DNA from: an uncultured Oscillospiraceae bacterium
Lineage (GTDB): Bacteria > Bacillota > Clostridia > Oscillospirales > Ruminococcaceae
NCBI GenBank assembly: GCA_934465295.1
Contig: CAKSKU010000013.1
Location: 1-64,000, forward strand
Direction: 5' to 3'
DNA: 64,000 bases
Made by a program: the position numbers and the translations under genes. Under the pieces are notes generated by a model. That model did not search any database, had not been told where the DNA came from, and was given only the letters and a program-made list of their open reading frames with translations. Below, one piece after another: positions 32,002-40,671 of the stretch. Each line of letters begins with the position of its first letter. Position 1 is the first letter of the stretch.

Positions 32002-32609
32002 TTTAAGTCCTCAAAAAGGACGTTTTTCTTTATCCAGTCGATAACAGCGTCAACGCCGTCAAGGGTCATAAGGTTCGTGAACATAAACGGTCTGTCCCCT
32101 CTCATTCGCTTTGAATCGGACGCCATGACTTCAAGGCTCGCACCAACGAGCGGCGCAAGATCGGTCTTGTTTATAACGAGCAGATCGGAACGTGTAACGC
32201 CCGGACCGCCCTTTCTCGGTATCTTTTCGCCCTGCGCAACATCGATAACGTAGATAGAAGCGTCTGCAAGGTCGGGCGAAAACGTTGCGGAGAGGTTGTC
32301 GCCGCCGCTTTCGATAAAGATTATCTGAACATCGGGGAAACGTGCAGCCATTTCATCGACCGCTTCAAGATTCATCGAGCAGTCCTCACGGATAGCAGTA
32401 TGAGGACAGCCGCCCGTTTCAACGCCGACTATCCTTTCGGGCGGAAGAGCCGAGTTCTTGATAAGGAATTCAGCGTCCTCCTTTGTGTAAATATCGTTCG
32501 TAACAACACAAATGCTGTATTCCTTTGACATTTTTCTTGTAAGGCGTTCGATAAGTGCGGTCTTGCCTGAACCAACAGGGCCGCCAACGCCGATCTTTAC
32601 ATAAGCCAT
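31998..32609 (-). CDS. ureG: Urease accessory GTPase UreG
   Basis: The 203-residue SIMIBI-class GTPase has P-loop GGPVGSGKT (9-17), the nickel-binding GGCPHTAIRED, ESGGDNLSATFSP and the guanine motif NKTDLA. GTP hydrolysis by UreG drives nickel insertion into the UreC active site within the UreDFG complex. The gene follows ureF after 23 nt and overlaps ureD. Confidence 0.96.
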   Translation of the reverse strand: MAYVKIGVGGPVGSGKTALIERLTRKMSKEYSICVVTNDIYTKEDAEFLIKNSALPPERIVGVETGGCPHTAIREDCSMNLEAVDEMAARFPDVQIIFIESGGDNLSATFSPDLADASIYVIDVAQGEKIPRKGGPGVTRSDLLVINKTDLAPLVGASLEVMASDSKRMRGDRPFMFTNLMTLDGVDAVIDWIKKNVLFEDLK

Positions 32610-32632
32610 TTTTATTTCTCCCTATCAAAATA

Positions 32633-33310
32633 TCAAGATATATAAATTCTCGAATAAAGCTTTTCATGCTCCATTGAACGCAGATCAAAGCCTGCACCGC
32701 CGATGCCGAGATCGTCCGTTTCCGCTTTCATCGCAAGCTCCGCCGCTTTCGGTATCTCCTCTATCGCCTTTGCAAGAGCCGCCTGACCGTCAAGCTGACT
32801 TAGCGGAACGAGCTTCGCAGCGTGATTTACCATTGACGAAAGCAGGCTGTAACAGTACATCGCAACACCGTCATAAACGTCTGCGCCGATATCACGGATA
32901 AAAAGTCCGACCGCAACAGGGTGACTTCCGTTCGCTTTGCCCTCGGCAATATTTTTTCCGTATTCTTCAAGCAGAGGACATTTTCCCATTGCCGCTTCTG
33001 TCTTTATCAAACGCCTGCAAAGATTCCTGCTGCCGTTCCGCAGTTCAAAAGGCGACCTTGCCGCCGCAAAAAGCTCGTCAAGCAGCAGAAAATCATCTCC
33101 GAGTGCCGACCTTGCTGCGAAGCCTGCGTCTCCCGTTGGAAGAGTGTAGAGATAAGCTTTCAGAAACTCCGAAAGGCTGTTTTTGTCCTTGACGATGTTC
33201 TTCTGAACGTAGGTCTCCATACCGTTGGAAAGCGTGAACGCACCTATCGGGAACAGCGGATCAAGTGCCTGAACGAGCTGCAGAAACGGCATTTTGTCAA
33301 TGGTGTTCAT
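32633..33310 (-). CDS. ureF: Urease accessory protein UreF
   Basis: The 225-residue all-helical protein contains the UreF signature ALDPLFPIGAFTLSNGMET and later GSHPVAVG and YSLLSSMVNHAAKLVPLSQL. It bridges UreD and UreG in the activation complex. I chose the ATG at 33310, which overlaps the end of ureE by 14 nt and has GAAGGA upstream; the longer frame to 33379 would extend through the His-rich tail of ureE. Confidence 0.93.
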   Translation of the reverse strand: MNTIDKMPFLQLVQALDPLFPIGAFTLSNGMETYVQKNIVKDKNSLSEFLKAYLYTLPTGDAGFAARSALGDDFLLLDELFAAARSPFELRNGSRNLCRRLIKTEAAMGKCPLLEEYGKNIAEGKANGSHPVAVGLFIRDIGADVYDGVAMYCYSLLSSMVNHAAKLVPLSQLDGQAALAKAIEEIPKAAELAMKAETDDLGIGGAGFDLRSMEHEKLYSRIYIS

Positions 33311-33818
33311 GATGTCCTTCACCATGGTGATGCTCATGTTCATGATGCTCGTGCGAATGCTGAGCATTTCCGTGAGCATCGGTGTGAGCGTGACCCTTAC
33401 ATTCGGTGTAGCCCGTGAATTTTTCGTGGGTCTTTACCGCATTGAATCCGAGCTTTTTCAGATACTCAAAAGTCGGTTCATCGTAAGGGCATTTTACATT
33501 GTCGTGACCGATAGCAAGCGATAAATGGCGGTTTCCAAGCTCAAAACAGAGCCGTCCCATTTCCTCTATCGAACCAATGCTCACGCTGATAAGGTCGGAC
33601 GGTGCGATCGTGACAACAACAAGCCTGTTTTCGTCCTCATAGATGATGTCGTTCTCGTTGAGCGGCTCGCCGATCTTTATTCCGATATCTTCGCCCGAAT
33701 CTGTGGTCTTGCGGAGAAGCTTTTTATCACGCTCGAACCAATCGACCGAAACATATTCTATTTTTTTATCGGTCTTGAAATTTTCGTCAAGCTTTCCGAT
33801 TATTTTTTCCGTTATCAT
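33297..33818 (-). CDS. ureE: Urease accessory nickel chaperone UreE
   Basis: The 173-residue protein has the two UreE domains: an N-terminal peptide-binding domain and a metal-binding domain with LGNRHLSLAIGHDNVKCPYD. The tail (about 140-173) is composed mostly of His, Glu and Gly (HSHEHHEHEHHHGEGHHEHH), as in nickel-storing UreE of Klebsiella type. It hands nickel to UreG. It lies 12 nt after ureC and overlaps ureF. Confidence 0.95.
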   Translation of the reverse strand: MITEKIIGKLDENFKTDKKIEYVSVDWFERDKKLLRKTTDSGEDIGIKIGEPLNENDIIYEDENRLVVVTIAPSDLISVSIGSIEEMGRLCFELGNRHLSLAIGHDNVKCPYDEPTFEYLKKLGFNAVKTHEKFTGYTECKGHAHTDAHGNAQHSHEHHEHEHHHGEGHHEHH

Positions 33819-33830
33819 AGGTCATGCTCC

Positions 33831-35543
33831 TTAAAAAAGGTAGTATTTCTGCGTAAGAGGAAGCTTTTTCGCCGCTTCGCAGGTTATGAGCTTTCCGTCA
33901 ACGGTTACACGGTAATTTTCGGGATCGACCTTGATATCGCCCGTTACATCGTTGAAGCGCATATCCTTTTTGCCGATATTACGGCAGTTTTTCACGGGGA
34001 GAACTATTCTCTGAAGTCCGAGGCGCTCCTTGATGCCGTTTTCAACAGCCGCACCCGATACAAAGCTTATGCAGCAGCGCTTTACGGCAAGTCCGTTTGC
34101 GCCGAACATCTTTGTGTAAACGACAGGCTGAGGTGTCGGGATAGAAGCGTTCGCATCACCCATTTTTGAAGCGCAGATAAAGCCGCCCTTGATTATCATT
34201 TCGGGCTTTACGCCGAACATTGATGGCTTCCAGAGTACAAGATCGGCGAATTTTCCGACCTCGACCGAGCCGACATAATCGGCGATGCCGTGCGTGATCG
34301 CAGGGTTAATCGTGTATTTTGAAACATAACGCTTTATTCTGAAATTATCATTGCGTTCGCTGTCCTCGGGGAGAGTTCCTCGCTGATCTTTCATCTTTGA
34401 AGCCGTCTGCCAAGTCCTTGTGATGACCTCGCCGACACGTCCCATTGCCTGCGAGTCGCTCGACATCATACTGAAAATGCCCATATCGTGGAGAACGTCC
34501 TCAGCGGCAATTGTCTCGGGACGTATTCTCGAATCGGCGAAAGCAACGTCCTCTGGGACTTTGCTGTCAAGATGATGGCATACCATAAGCATATCAAGAT
34601 GCTCGTCTATCGTGTTGACGGTGAAAGGCATAGTCGGGTTCGTGGACGAGGGAAGAACGTTCGGGAACGCTGCCGCCTTGATAATGTCGGGAGCGTGTCC
34701 GCCGCCTGCACCCTCGGTGTGGTAGGTGTGGATAGTTCTGCCGTTTATTGCGGCGAGGGTATCCTCTACAAAACCGCCCTCGTTGAGAGTGTCGGTGTGG
34801 ATAGAGACCTGAACGTCATATTTGTCCGCAACGGTCAGAGCCTTGTCGATAACGGACGGAGTTGCGCCCCAGTCCTCATGTATCTTCAAGCCGCAAGCAC
34901 CTGCTTCGACCTGCTCGGTGAGGGTCTCGATGCCGGCGCTGTTGCCCTTGCCGAGATAGCCGAGGTTCATCGGGTATTCTTCCGAAGCCTCGAGCATTTT
35001 TTCAATGTTGAATCTGCCCGGTGAGCAAGTGGTAGCGTTCGTGCCGTCGGCAGGACCCGTACCGCCGCCTATCATCGTTGTGATGCCCGAATAAAGCGCA
35101 GTTTCGATCTGCGTCGGGCTGATGAAGTGGATATGCGTGTCGATGCCGCCAGCGGTGAGGATAAGTCCCTCGCCTGCGATAGCTTCGGTCGATGCGCCGA
35201 AAACGAGCGAGGGCGTAACGCCGTCCATAATGTCGGGGTTGCCAGCCTTGCCGATGCCGCAGATCTTTCCGTCCTTTATGCCGATATCAGCCTTGTAGAT
35301 GCCCGTTGAGTCGATAACGACTGCGCTTGTTATCACCGTGTCGGGACATTCGCTGTCAGGTACGGAGCAGGACTGTCCCATACCGTCACGGAGCGACTTT
35401 CCGCCGCCGAATTTTGCTTCTTCGCCGTAAACGCAGTAGTCCTTTTCGACCTCGGCGATGAGCGAAGTATCACCCAGACGAATTCTGTCGCCCGTTGTAG
35501 GGCCGTACATATCAGCATACTGCTTTCTTGACATTTTGAACAT
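33831..35543 (-). CDS. ureC: Urease subunit alpha UreC
   Basis: The 570-residue catalytic subunit has every active-site residue: His137 and His139 (HIH), Lys220 to be carbamylated (GLKIHEDWG), His249, His275, Cys322/His323 in the flap (VCHHL) and Asp363. It hydrolyses urea to ammonia and carbamate with two nickel ions. The ATG at 35543 is one base past the ureAB stop and has GGGAGGG upstream; the longer frame overlaps ureAB and is rejected. Confidence 0.97.
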   Translation of the reverse strand: MFKMSRKQYADMYGPTTGDRIRLGDTSLIAEVEKDYCVYGEEAKFGGGKSLRDGMGQSCSVPDSECPDTVITSAVVIDSTGIYKADIGIKDGKICGIGKAGNPDIMDGVTPSLVFGASTEAIAGEGLILTAGGIDTHIHFISPTQIETALYSGITTMIGGGTGPADGTNATTCSPGRFNIEKMLEASEEYPMNLGYLGKGNSAGIETLTEQVEAGACGLKIHEDWGATPSVIDKALTVADKYDVQVSIHTDTLNEGGFVEDTLAAINGRTIHTYHTEGAGGGHAPDIIKAAAFPNVLPSSTNPTMPFTVNTIDEHLDMLMVCHHLDSKVPEDVAFADSRIRPETIAAEDVLHDMGIFSMMSSDSQAMGRVGEVITRTWQTASKMKDQRGTLPEDSERNDNFRIKRYVSKYTINPAITHGIADYVGSVEVGKFADLVLWKPSMFGVKPEMIIKGGFICASKMGDANASIPTPQPVVYTKMFGANGLAVKRCCISFVSGAAVENGIKERLGLQRIVLPVKNCRNIGKKDMRFNDVTGDIKVDPENYRVTVDGKLITCEAAKKLPLTQKYYLF

Positions 35544-35544
35544 T

Positions 35545-36234
35545 TTACTCGCCCTCCCCGAACAAGAAACCTTTTTCCTTAGCCTTTGCGATCGCCTTTG
35601 CCTTAACATCAGGGTCGTCCATTGCGCCCTGAACAAGATCGTTAAGTCCGAAGCCGACACGCTTTCCGCCGATAGCGATAAGCTTTACTCGCTTGCTCTC
35701 GCCCGGTTCAAAACGCACCGCTGTTCCTGCAGGGATATCAAGGCGCATACCGTAAGCAAGTCCTCGGTTGAATTCGAGTGCCTTGTTGACCTCGAAAAAG
35801 TGGAAGTGCGAACCGACTTGAATAGGTCTGTCGGCTGTGTTTGTAACAGTAAGCTCGGAACTGTCCTTGCCCGAATTTATTTCTATCTCGCCGTCCTCGA
35901 TAAGAAGCTCGCCGGGGATAATATTGTTGTTCGGCACGATAGGTTCGTGAACGGTGACAAGCTTAGTTCCGTCGGGAAAAGTCGCTTCAAGCTGAATCTC
36001 GTGTATCATTTCGGGTACGCCGTCCATAACATCATCGCAGGTCAGAAGCTGCTTTCCGATGCTCATAAGCTCGGTAACGGTCCTACCGTCACGGGCAAGT
36101 TCGAGCAATTCGGAGGTTATGTAAGCGATAGCCTCGGGGTAGTTGAGCTTCAATCCCCTCGCCATTCGCTGTTTCGCAAGCTCGCCTGCGGAGTGTATCA
36201 TCAATCTTTCCTGCTCTCTCGGTGTAAGATGCAT
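35545..36234 (-). CDS. ureAB: Fused urease gamma-beta subunit UreAB
   Basis: The 229-residue protein joins the small subunits. Residues 1-100 are UreA (MHLTPREQERLMIHSAGELA; RGLKLNYPEAIAYI; VPEMIHEIQLEATFPDGTKL). From about 105 on they are UreB (IIPGELLIEDGEIEIN; IQVGSHFHFFEVNKALEFNR; GMRLDIPAGTAVRFEPGE). Separate genes are usual in Firmicutes; fused forms are known from Helicobacter. The start is the ATG at 36234, 9 nt after AAAGGA. Confidence 0.95.
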   Translation of the reverse strand: MHLTPREQERLMIHSAGELAKQRMARGLKLNYPEAIAYITSELLELARDGRTVTELMSIGKQLLTCDDVMDGVPEMIHEIQLEATFPDGTKLVTVHEPIVPNNNIIPGELLIEDGEIEINSGKDSSELTVTNTADRPIQVGSHFHFFEVNKALEFNRGLAYGMRLDIPAGTAVRFEPGESKRVKLIAIGGKRVGFGLNDLVQGAMDDPDVKAKAIAKAKEKGFLFGEGE

Positions 36235-36302
36235 TTTTCTCATTCCTTTCAGAATATACGCCGAAAATCCGTGCGCAGAATGCGGACGGATAAGCGGTAA
36301 TT

Positions 36303-36614
36303 TTATTTGTGCATTATAATTTTCTTTACAACGCCGTTCGGATCCTTTATAAGGACAATTACTGTCCATATAACAAGTCCGAGAGCAACGACAGACAAGC
36401 CTAAAAATCCGTCATTTATCATAGACATTGTATCGGGTACGAAAAATTCAGCACCCATTTCCATATACTCAACAACAGCGTCAACAAGCCACATCAGTGA
36501 TGCTCCCCAGTACATACAGCAGAGCGTCCCGATCTTCATTTCACGAGCCTTGCTGCTTGTGTACCATACAGCCGTTGAAATTACTGCTGCGAATATAGTT
36601 ATAAGAAGTGTCAT
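36303..36614 (-). CDS. Small membrane protein of the urea operon, unknown
   Basis: The 103-residue protein has three hydrophobic segments (about 1-20, 30-50, 70-92), begins MTLLITIFAAVISTAVWYTS and ends KKIIMHK. I recognise no named family. Its start overlaps the stop of the preceding gene by one base (TAATG), so the two are translationally coupled, and both lie between urtE and ureAB. A role in urea, ammonia or nickel movement is suggested by position only. The pair might form a two-component membrane complex. Confidence 0.75.
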   Translation of the reverse strand: MTLLITIFAAVISTAVWYTSSKAREMKIGTLCCMYWGASLMWLVDAVVEYMEMGAEFFVPDTMSMINDGFLGLSVVALGLVIWTVIVLIKDPNGVVKKIIMHK

Positions 36615-37000
36615 TATTCTGCACTCTCCTTTGCGGCCTGGTCAGCTTTCTTTCTTACTGCTGCTCCGATGCATAAAATTCCTGCCCAGACGGCTGTTAC
36701 AAGCGCCGCCATTGCAACGCCAGATGTCGCAATTTCGTGCAGCATCACCTGAGCTGTTTCGGGGTCGTTTGCCGCCGTTAAGAACGGGAAAAACGGAACG
36801 ACTTCGCCGTGCCAGATATGCTCGAATGCAAGCAGAGCAGAGCCGCCCCAGAGCATCTTGTTGAGCAGTCCGAGCTTTTCGGAGAATTTGCAGGTGAGTT
36901 CCTTTCCCTCACGTTCAGCCTTACATTCGTGCGAATGAAGAACCTTTTCTGTAATAGTTGTAACGATAGCTTCCGTTACGGGTACGATAAAGCAAGCCAT
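36614..37000 (-). CDS. Membrane protein of the urea operon, unknown
   Basis: The 128-residue protein begins MACFIVPVTEAIVTTITEKV, has a hydrophilic Cys/Glu/Lys segment (HSHECKAEREGKELTCKFSE), then two membrane segments (LLNKMLWGGSALLAFEHIWHGE and GVAMAALVTAVWAGILCIGA) and a charged tail. His and Cys near the first helix could bind metal. I do not recognise a family. It lies 31 nt after urtE and is coupled to the next gene. Confidence 0.75.
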   Translation of the reverse strand: MACFIVPVTEAIVTTITEKVLHSHECKAEREGKELTCKFSEKLGLLNKMLWGGSALLAFEHIWHGEVVPFFPFLTAANDPETAQVMLHEIATSGVAMAALVTAVWAGILCIGAAVRKKADQAAKESAE

Positions 37001-37031
37001 AAATAATTCCTCCCTGATAGAAATTAGTGTA

Positions 37032-37724
37032 TTACTCCGTCATAAGGCGGCGTATCTCATTATGATCGTTTTCGTTCCGTTCGCCCTTGAAGACGATAGA
37101 ACCCTTTTCCATTACATATATCTCCTCCGCATTTTCAAGCACGAAGTCGAGATACTGTTCAACGAGCAGCACCGTGATGCCTTTCCACTCGTTTATTCGG
37201 CGTATCGCTGCGCCGATGTCCTGAATGATGGACGGCTGAATACCCTCGGTCGGTTCATCGAGAATGATTATCTTCGGTTCAGCCGCCAATGCCCTCGCAA
37301 TTGCCAGCTGCTGCTGCTGACCGCCCGAAAGGTCGCCGCCTTTTCTCTTTGCGAACTTCGGAAGTATCGGAAATAGCTCATAGAGGTAATCGGGAACTTT
37401 TCCCTTTCCGCCGAGCGGCTGCAAGCCAAGCTCAATGTTCTCCTGAACGGTCATCTGCGGAAAGATATCACGTCCCTGCGGAACATATCCGATGCCGAGC
37501 TTTACTCTTTCGTAGGTCGGCATTCTGATAATGTCCTTTCCGTCAAAAATTATCTTTCCGGAGGGAGTTTTTACAAGTCCCATTATGCTTTTGAGTGTCG
37601 TGCTTTTGCCAACGCCGTTTCGACCGATAAGGCTCACTATCTTTCCTTTCGGAACTTCAAATGAAAGGTCGCTTATGACCTTGCTTTCGCCGTAGCAAGC
37701 GTCAATATGTTCAACTTTGAGCAT
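37032..37724 (-). CDS. urtE: Urea ABC transporter ATPase UrtE
   Basis: The 230-residue LivF-type ATPase has Walker A GRNGVGKST (residues 33-41), signature LSGGQQQQLAIARAL and Walker B with DEPTEGIQPSII, the latter being characteristic of UrtE. It powers urea uptake with UrtD. Its start overlaps the urtD stop by one base. Confidence 0.92.
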   Translation of the reverse strand: MLKVEHIDACYGESKVISDLSFEVPKGKIVSLIGRNGVGKSTTLKSIMGLVKTPSGKIIFDGKDIIRMPTYERVKLGIGYVPQGRDIFPQMTVQENIELGLQPLGGKGKVPDYLYELFPILPKFAKRKGGDLSGGQQQQLAIARALAAEPKIIILDEPTEGIQPSIIQDIGAAIRRINEWKGITVLLVEQYLDFVLENAEEIYVMEKGSIVFKGERNENDHNEIRRLMTE

Positions 37725-38494
37725 TACTTTTCTCCCCCTCTTCCGAGATAGACCGCCTGAACGGTCTTGTCGGCAAGAACATCGTTTATGTCGCCCTCCA
37801 TAAGAATTTTTCCCTCGTGGAGAACGGTAACCGTGTCAGCCGCCTGCTTTACAAAGTCCATATCGTGTTCGATCACGATAACGGTACATTCATCTTTTAT
37901 CTTTTTGAGAATTTCACCCGTGCGGAACGTTTCGGGCTTGCCCATTCCTGCCGCAGGCTCGTCAAGCATTATTATCTCAGGCTTCTGAACGAGCTGCATA
38001 CCAATTTCGAGCCACTGCTTCTGACCGTGTGCAAGACTTCCTGCACGAACGTCCTTTTTGTCGAGAAGACCGACCTTTTCAAGCACTTCGTCAATGCTTT
38101 TCAGCTCCTCCTCGGACGGTTTTCCGAAAATCGAATCCATTATGCCCTTGTGACCCTTGAGCGAAAGTATCATATTGTCAAGCACCGTGAGGTTCACGAA
38201 AACGCTCGGCACCTGGAACTTCCTGCCGATACCCTCACGAACGATCTTGTACTCTTTCATTCCCGTCAAACGCATCGGCTCTCTGCCCTCGGGGTAATAC
38301 ATAATGTTTCCTGCGGTCGGCTTTGTCTTTGCGCAGATAATATCGAGAAGAGTTGTCTTTCCTGCGCCGTTCGGACCGATGAAAAAGTGTATCGTGTGCC
38401 TTTTTACATTTGTACGAACGTCCGTCAGAGCGTAAAATCCGTCAAAGCATACGGAAATATTTTTTATTTCAAGTACGTTTTCATTGCTTGTCAT
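37724..38494 (-). CDS. urtD: Urea ABC transporter ATPase UrtD
   Basis: The 256-residue LivG-type ATPase has Walker A GPNGAGKTT, the sequence GIGRKFQVPSVFVNLTVLDN typical of UrtD, and LAHGQKQWLEIGMQL, where LAHGQ replaces the usual LSGGQ as in other UrtD proteins, followed by DEPAAGM. It works with UrtE on the cytosolic face of UrtB/UrtC. Confidence 0.92.
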   Translation of the reverse strand: MTSNENVLEIKNISVCFDGFYALTDVRTNVKRHTIHFFIGPNGAGKTTLLDIICAKTKPTAGNIMYYPEGREPMRLTGMKEYKIVREGIGRKFQVPSVFVNLTVLDNMILSLKGHKGIMDSIFGKPSEEELKSIDEVLEKVGLLDKKDVRAGSLAHGQKQWLEIGMQLVQKPEIIMLDEPAAGMGKPETFRTGEILKKIKDECTVIVIEHDMDFVKQAADTVTVLHEGKILMEGDINDVLADKTVQAVYLGRGGEK

Positions 38495-38510
38495 ACTGCA
38501 AACATTCCTT

Positions 38511-39632
38511 TCATGCTTTTACTTTTTCAGCTTCGGCAGAAGTTTCCTCAGCCTTCGCCTTTTTGTTCTTTCTCGAAGCGATCATCTCGGGGAGCTGATC
38601 CTTTACGAATCCAACGATGCCGCCCTTGAAGAAGAGTATCGTTATGCAGAAAACTGCACCGATGATGTACTGCCAGATCTCAACCATTGCGCCCGAGCTG
38701 AGGTTGTATTCGCAAAGGTTGATGAGGAATGCACCGATAACTGCACCGATGATAGTTCCTCTGCCGCCGATAGCTACCCAAATTACCATTGTGATGGAAT
38801 AGGATATCGTCATCTGCGACGGTGTGATGCTGCCGTTGAAGTTTACGAAAACTGCGCCTGCGACAGCTGCAATAACTGCGGATAAAACGTAAACGAACGT
38901 CTTGTAGCTGCTTACCCTGTAACCCGAGAAATATGTACGGTTCTCGCCGTCCCTTATTGCGATAAGGAGCTTGCCGAATTTTCTTCCTACAAGGAATTTG
39001 CAGAGCGCATAAACACCTATCATTACTGCGAGTGCAACATAGAAAAGCAGGAACATTCTGCTCTTGTTCGATTCGCCCTTGATACTGCCGAAAATAGATT
39101 TTATCTCGGTGATGCCGACATTTCCGTTCGTATAAGGCGAAAGTGCGATGAAGATCGAATACGCTGCCCAAGTGAGAGCCTGCGAAATAATTGAGAAGTA
39201 AACGCCTTTAACTCTGCTCTTGAAGATGAAGTAGCCGATAACGCCCGAAACAACTGCAGGGACAACGATTATCATTATCAGCGAGAGCGGCAGGTTAAGG
39301 AACGGCTTCCAGGCGAGCGGAAGCTCCGTAAGTCCGCCCGTGTGCATAAAGTCGGTGATCTTTCCGCCCGTGCTCTGAAGCTTTAAGTACATTGCCATTG
39401 CGTAGCCGCCGAGTGCGAAGTAAAGTCCGTGACCGAGGCTAAGGATCCCCGTATAGCCCCATATCAGGTCGATTCCCATTGCTGCGATTGCAAAGGCTGT
39501 GCATTTGCCGAGGAAAAGAACCGTTGAGCTGTTCATAAGTCCTGCGGAATACAGCAGCGGCATAACTGCAAGCACGACCGCTATAACGCCGAAGCAGATA
39601 TTTGAACCCTGTTTTTTTATAAGCTTGTTCAT
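38511..39632 (-). CDS. urtC: Urea ABC transporter permease UrtC
   Basis: The 373-residue LivM-type permease has about ten membrane helices, with WGYTGILSLGHGLYFALGGY, the family signature, near residue 58. A charged tail (SRKNKKAKAEETSAEAEK) is cytosolic. It forms the channel with UrtB. The start follows AAAGGAGAATGAGAT, 17 nt after the urtB stop. Confidence 0.92.
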   Translation of the reverse strand: MNKLIKKQGSNICFGVIAVVLAVMPLLYSAGLMNSSTVLFLGKCTAFAIAAMGIDLIWGYTGILSLGHGLYFALGGYAMAMYLKLQSTGGKITDFMHTGGLTELPLAWKPFLNLPLSLIMIIVVPAVVSGVIGYFIFKSRVKGVYFSIISQALTWAAYSIFIALSPYTNGNVGITEIKSIFGSIKGESNKSRMFLLFYVALAVMIGVYALCKFLVGRKFGKLLIAIRDGENRTYFSGYRVSSYKTFVYVLSAVIAAVAGAVFVNFNGSITPSQMTISYSITMVIWVAIGGRGTIIGAVIGAFLINLCEYNLSSGAMVEIWQYIIGAVFCITILFFKGGIVGFVKDQLPEMIASRKNKKAKAEETSAEAEKVKA

Positions 39633-39649
39633 ATCTCATTCTCCTTTGG

Positions 39650-40555
39650 TTATTCGTCAAGGCTTCTGCTCTTGATAACGAACAGACCCTGCGGACGCTT
39701 CTGAAGAAATACAATAACGATAAGAAGCACGATAGCCTTTGCTATTGTAGATGAAGTGTAGTTTTCCGTGAAAATGCTTGCCGAACCGATTATCGTCGAG
39801 CCAAGCACCGTTCCCAAAAGCTTTCCTACGCCGCCGAGAACGACTGCCATAAACGAGTTTACGATGTAGCTCTGACCGACCGTTGAATCTATCGAACCGA
39901 GAAGTGCAATGGAGCAGCCTGCAATGCCTGCAAGACCCGAACCGAGCGCGAACGTGATGTTATCGACCTTTCGTGAGTTGATTCCCATACACTGTGCCAT
40001 CGGTCTGTTCTGCATAACGGCTCTCATCTGCTTGCCGAAGTTCGACTTGTACATTATTACCCAGACGATAAGCAGGCAAAGCAGAACCATAAACATAATG
40101 AAGATCCTGTTATATGAGAAAGTACAGCCGCCGACCGTTACGCCGCCTTGTAAAAATGACGGTGCGGTAACGTTAACGCCCTGCGTTCCGAAGATGCTTC
40201 GTGCCGCCTGCTGTAAGATAAGGCTGATGCCCCATGTTGCGAGCAGGCTGTCGATCTCTCTGCCGTAAAGCCTCTGAATGACGAATCTTTCAAGCAGACT
40301 TCCAAGCAGGAACGCCGTTCCGAATGCAACAGGGATAGATACTATATAGTAAATATCTCTCACGCTTTCGGGAAAAACAGCAGCAAATATCTGCTGTGTA
40401 ACATAAGTCATATATGCGCCTATCATAACGAATTCGCCGTGCGCCATATTGATAACTCTCATAAGTCCGAATGTGACTGCAAGACCTATCGAGGTCAGCA
40501 GGATTATCGAACTCAAACTTAATCCGTTAAACAATGTTGATATGAACTGTGCCAT
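39650..40555 (-). CDS. urtB: Urea ABC transporter permease UrtB
   Basis: The 301-residue LivH-type permease contains GLMRVINMAHGEFVMIGAY near residue 34 and an extracytosolic loop typical of UrtB. The ATG at 40555 follows AAAGGACGATCTGT; the longer frame to 40633 runs into the intercistronic hairpin and is rejected. It is separated from urtA by 116 nt holding that hairpin. Confidence 0.92.
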   Translation of the reverse strand: MAQFISTLFNGLSLSSIILLTSIGLAVTFGLMRVINMAHGEFVMIGAYMTYVTQQIFAAVFPESVRDIYYIVSIPVAFGTAFLLGSLLERFVIQRLYGREIDSLLATWGISLILQQAARSIFGTQGVNVTAPSFLQGGVTVGGCTFSYNRIFIMFMVLLCLLIVWVIMYKSNFGKQMRAVMQNRPMAQCMGINSRKVDNITFALGSGLAGIAGCSIALLGSIDSTVGQSYIVNSFMAVVLGGVGKLLGTVLGSTIIGSASIFTENYTSSTIAKAIVLLIVIVFLQKRPQGLFVIKSRSLDE

Positions 40556-40582
40556 ACAGATCGTCCTTTCGTGGGAAATATT

Positions 40583-40633
40583 TTGAGTACCCGTGTAAAA
40601 AAGCGTCTGCCGCTTTCTTACACGGGTACTCAA
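40583..40633 (-). other. Strong hairpin between urtA and urtB
   Basis: TTGAGTACCCGTGTAA pairs perfectly with TTACACGGGTACTCAA around an inner AAAGCG/CGCTTT stem. There is no T-run after it, so it is more likely a 3' stabiliser of urtA mRNA (binding protein in excess over permease) than a full terminator. Confidence 0.75.
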
Positions 40634-40671
40634 GCGGATCGCCGTGAACCGCCTAAGTGCCCAAGTTTTAT

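Noticed and set aside
33311..33379. Longer N terminus for UreF
   Set aside because: It would be encoded by the His-rich 3' end of ureE in another frame; the ATG at 33310 has a ribosome site and begins the conserved protein.
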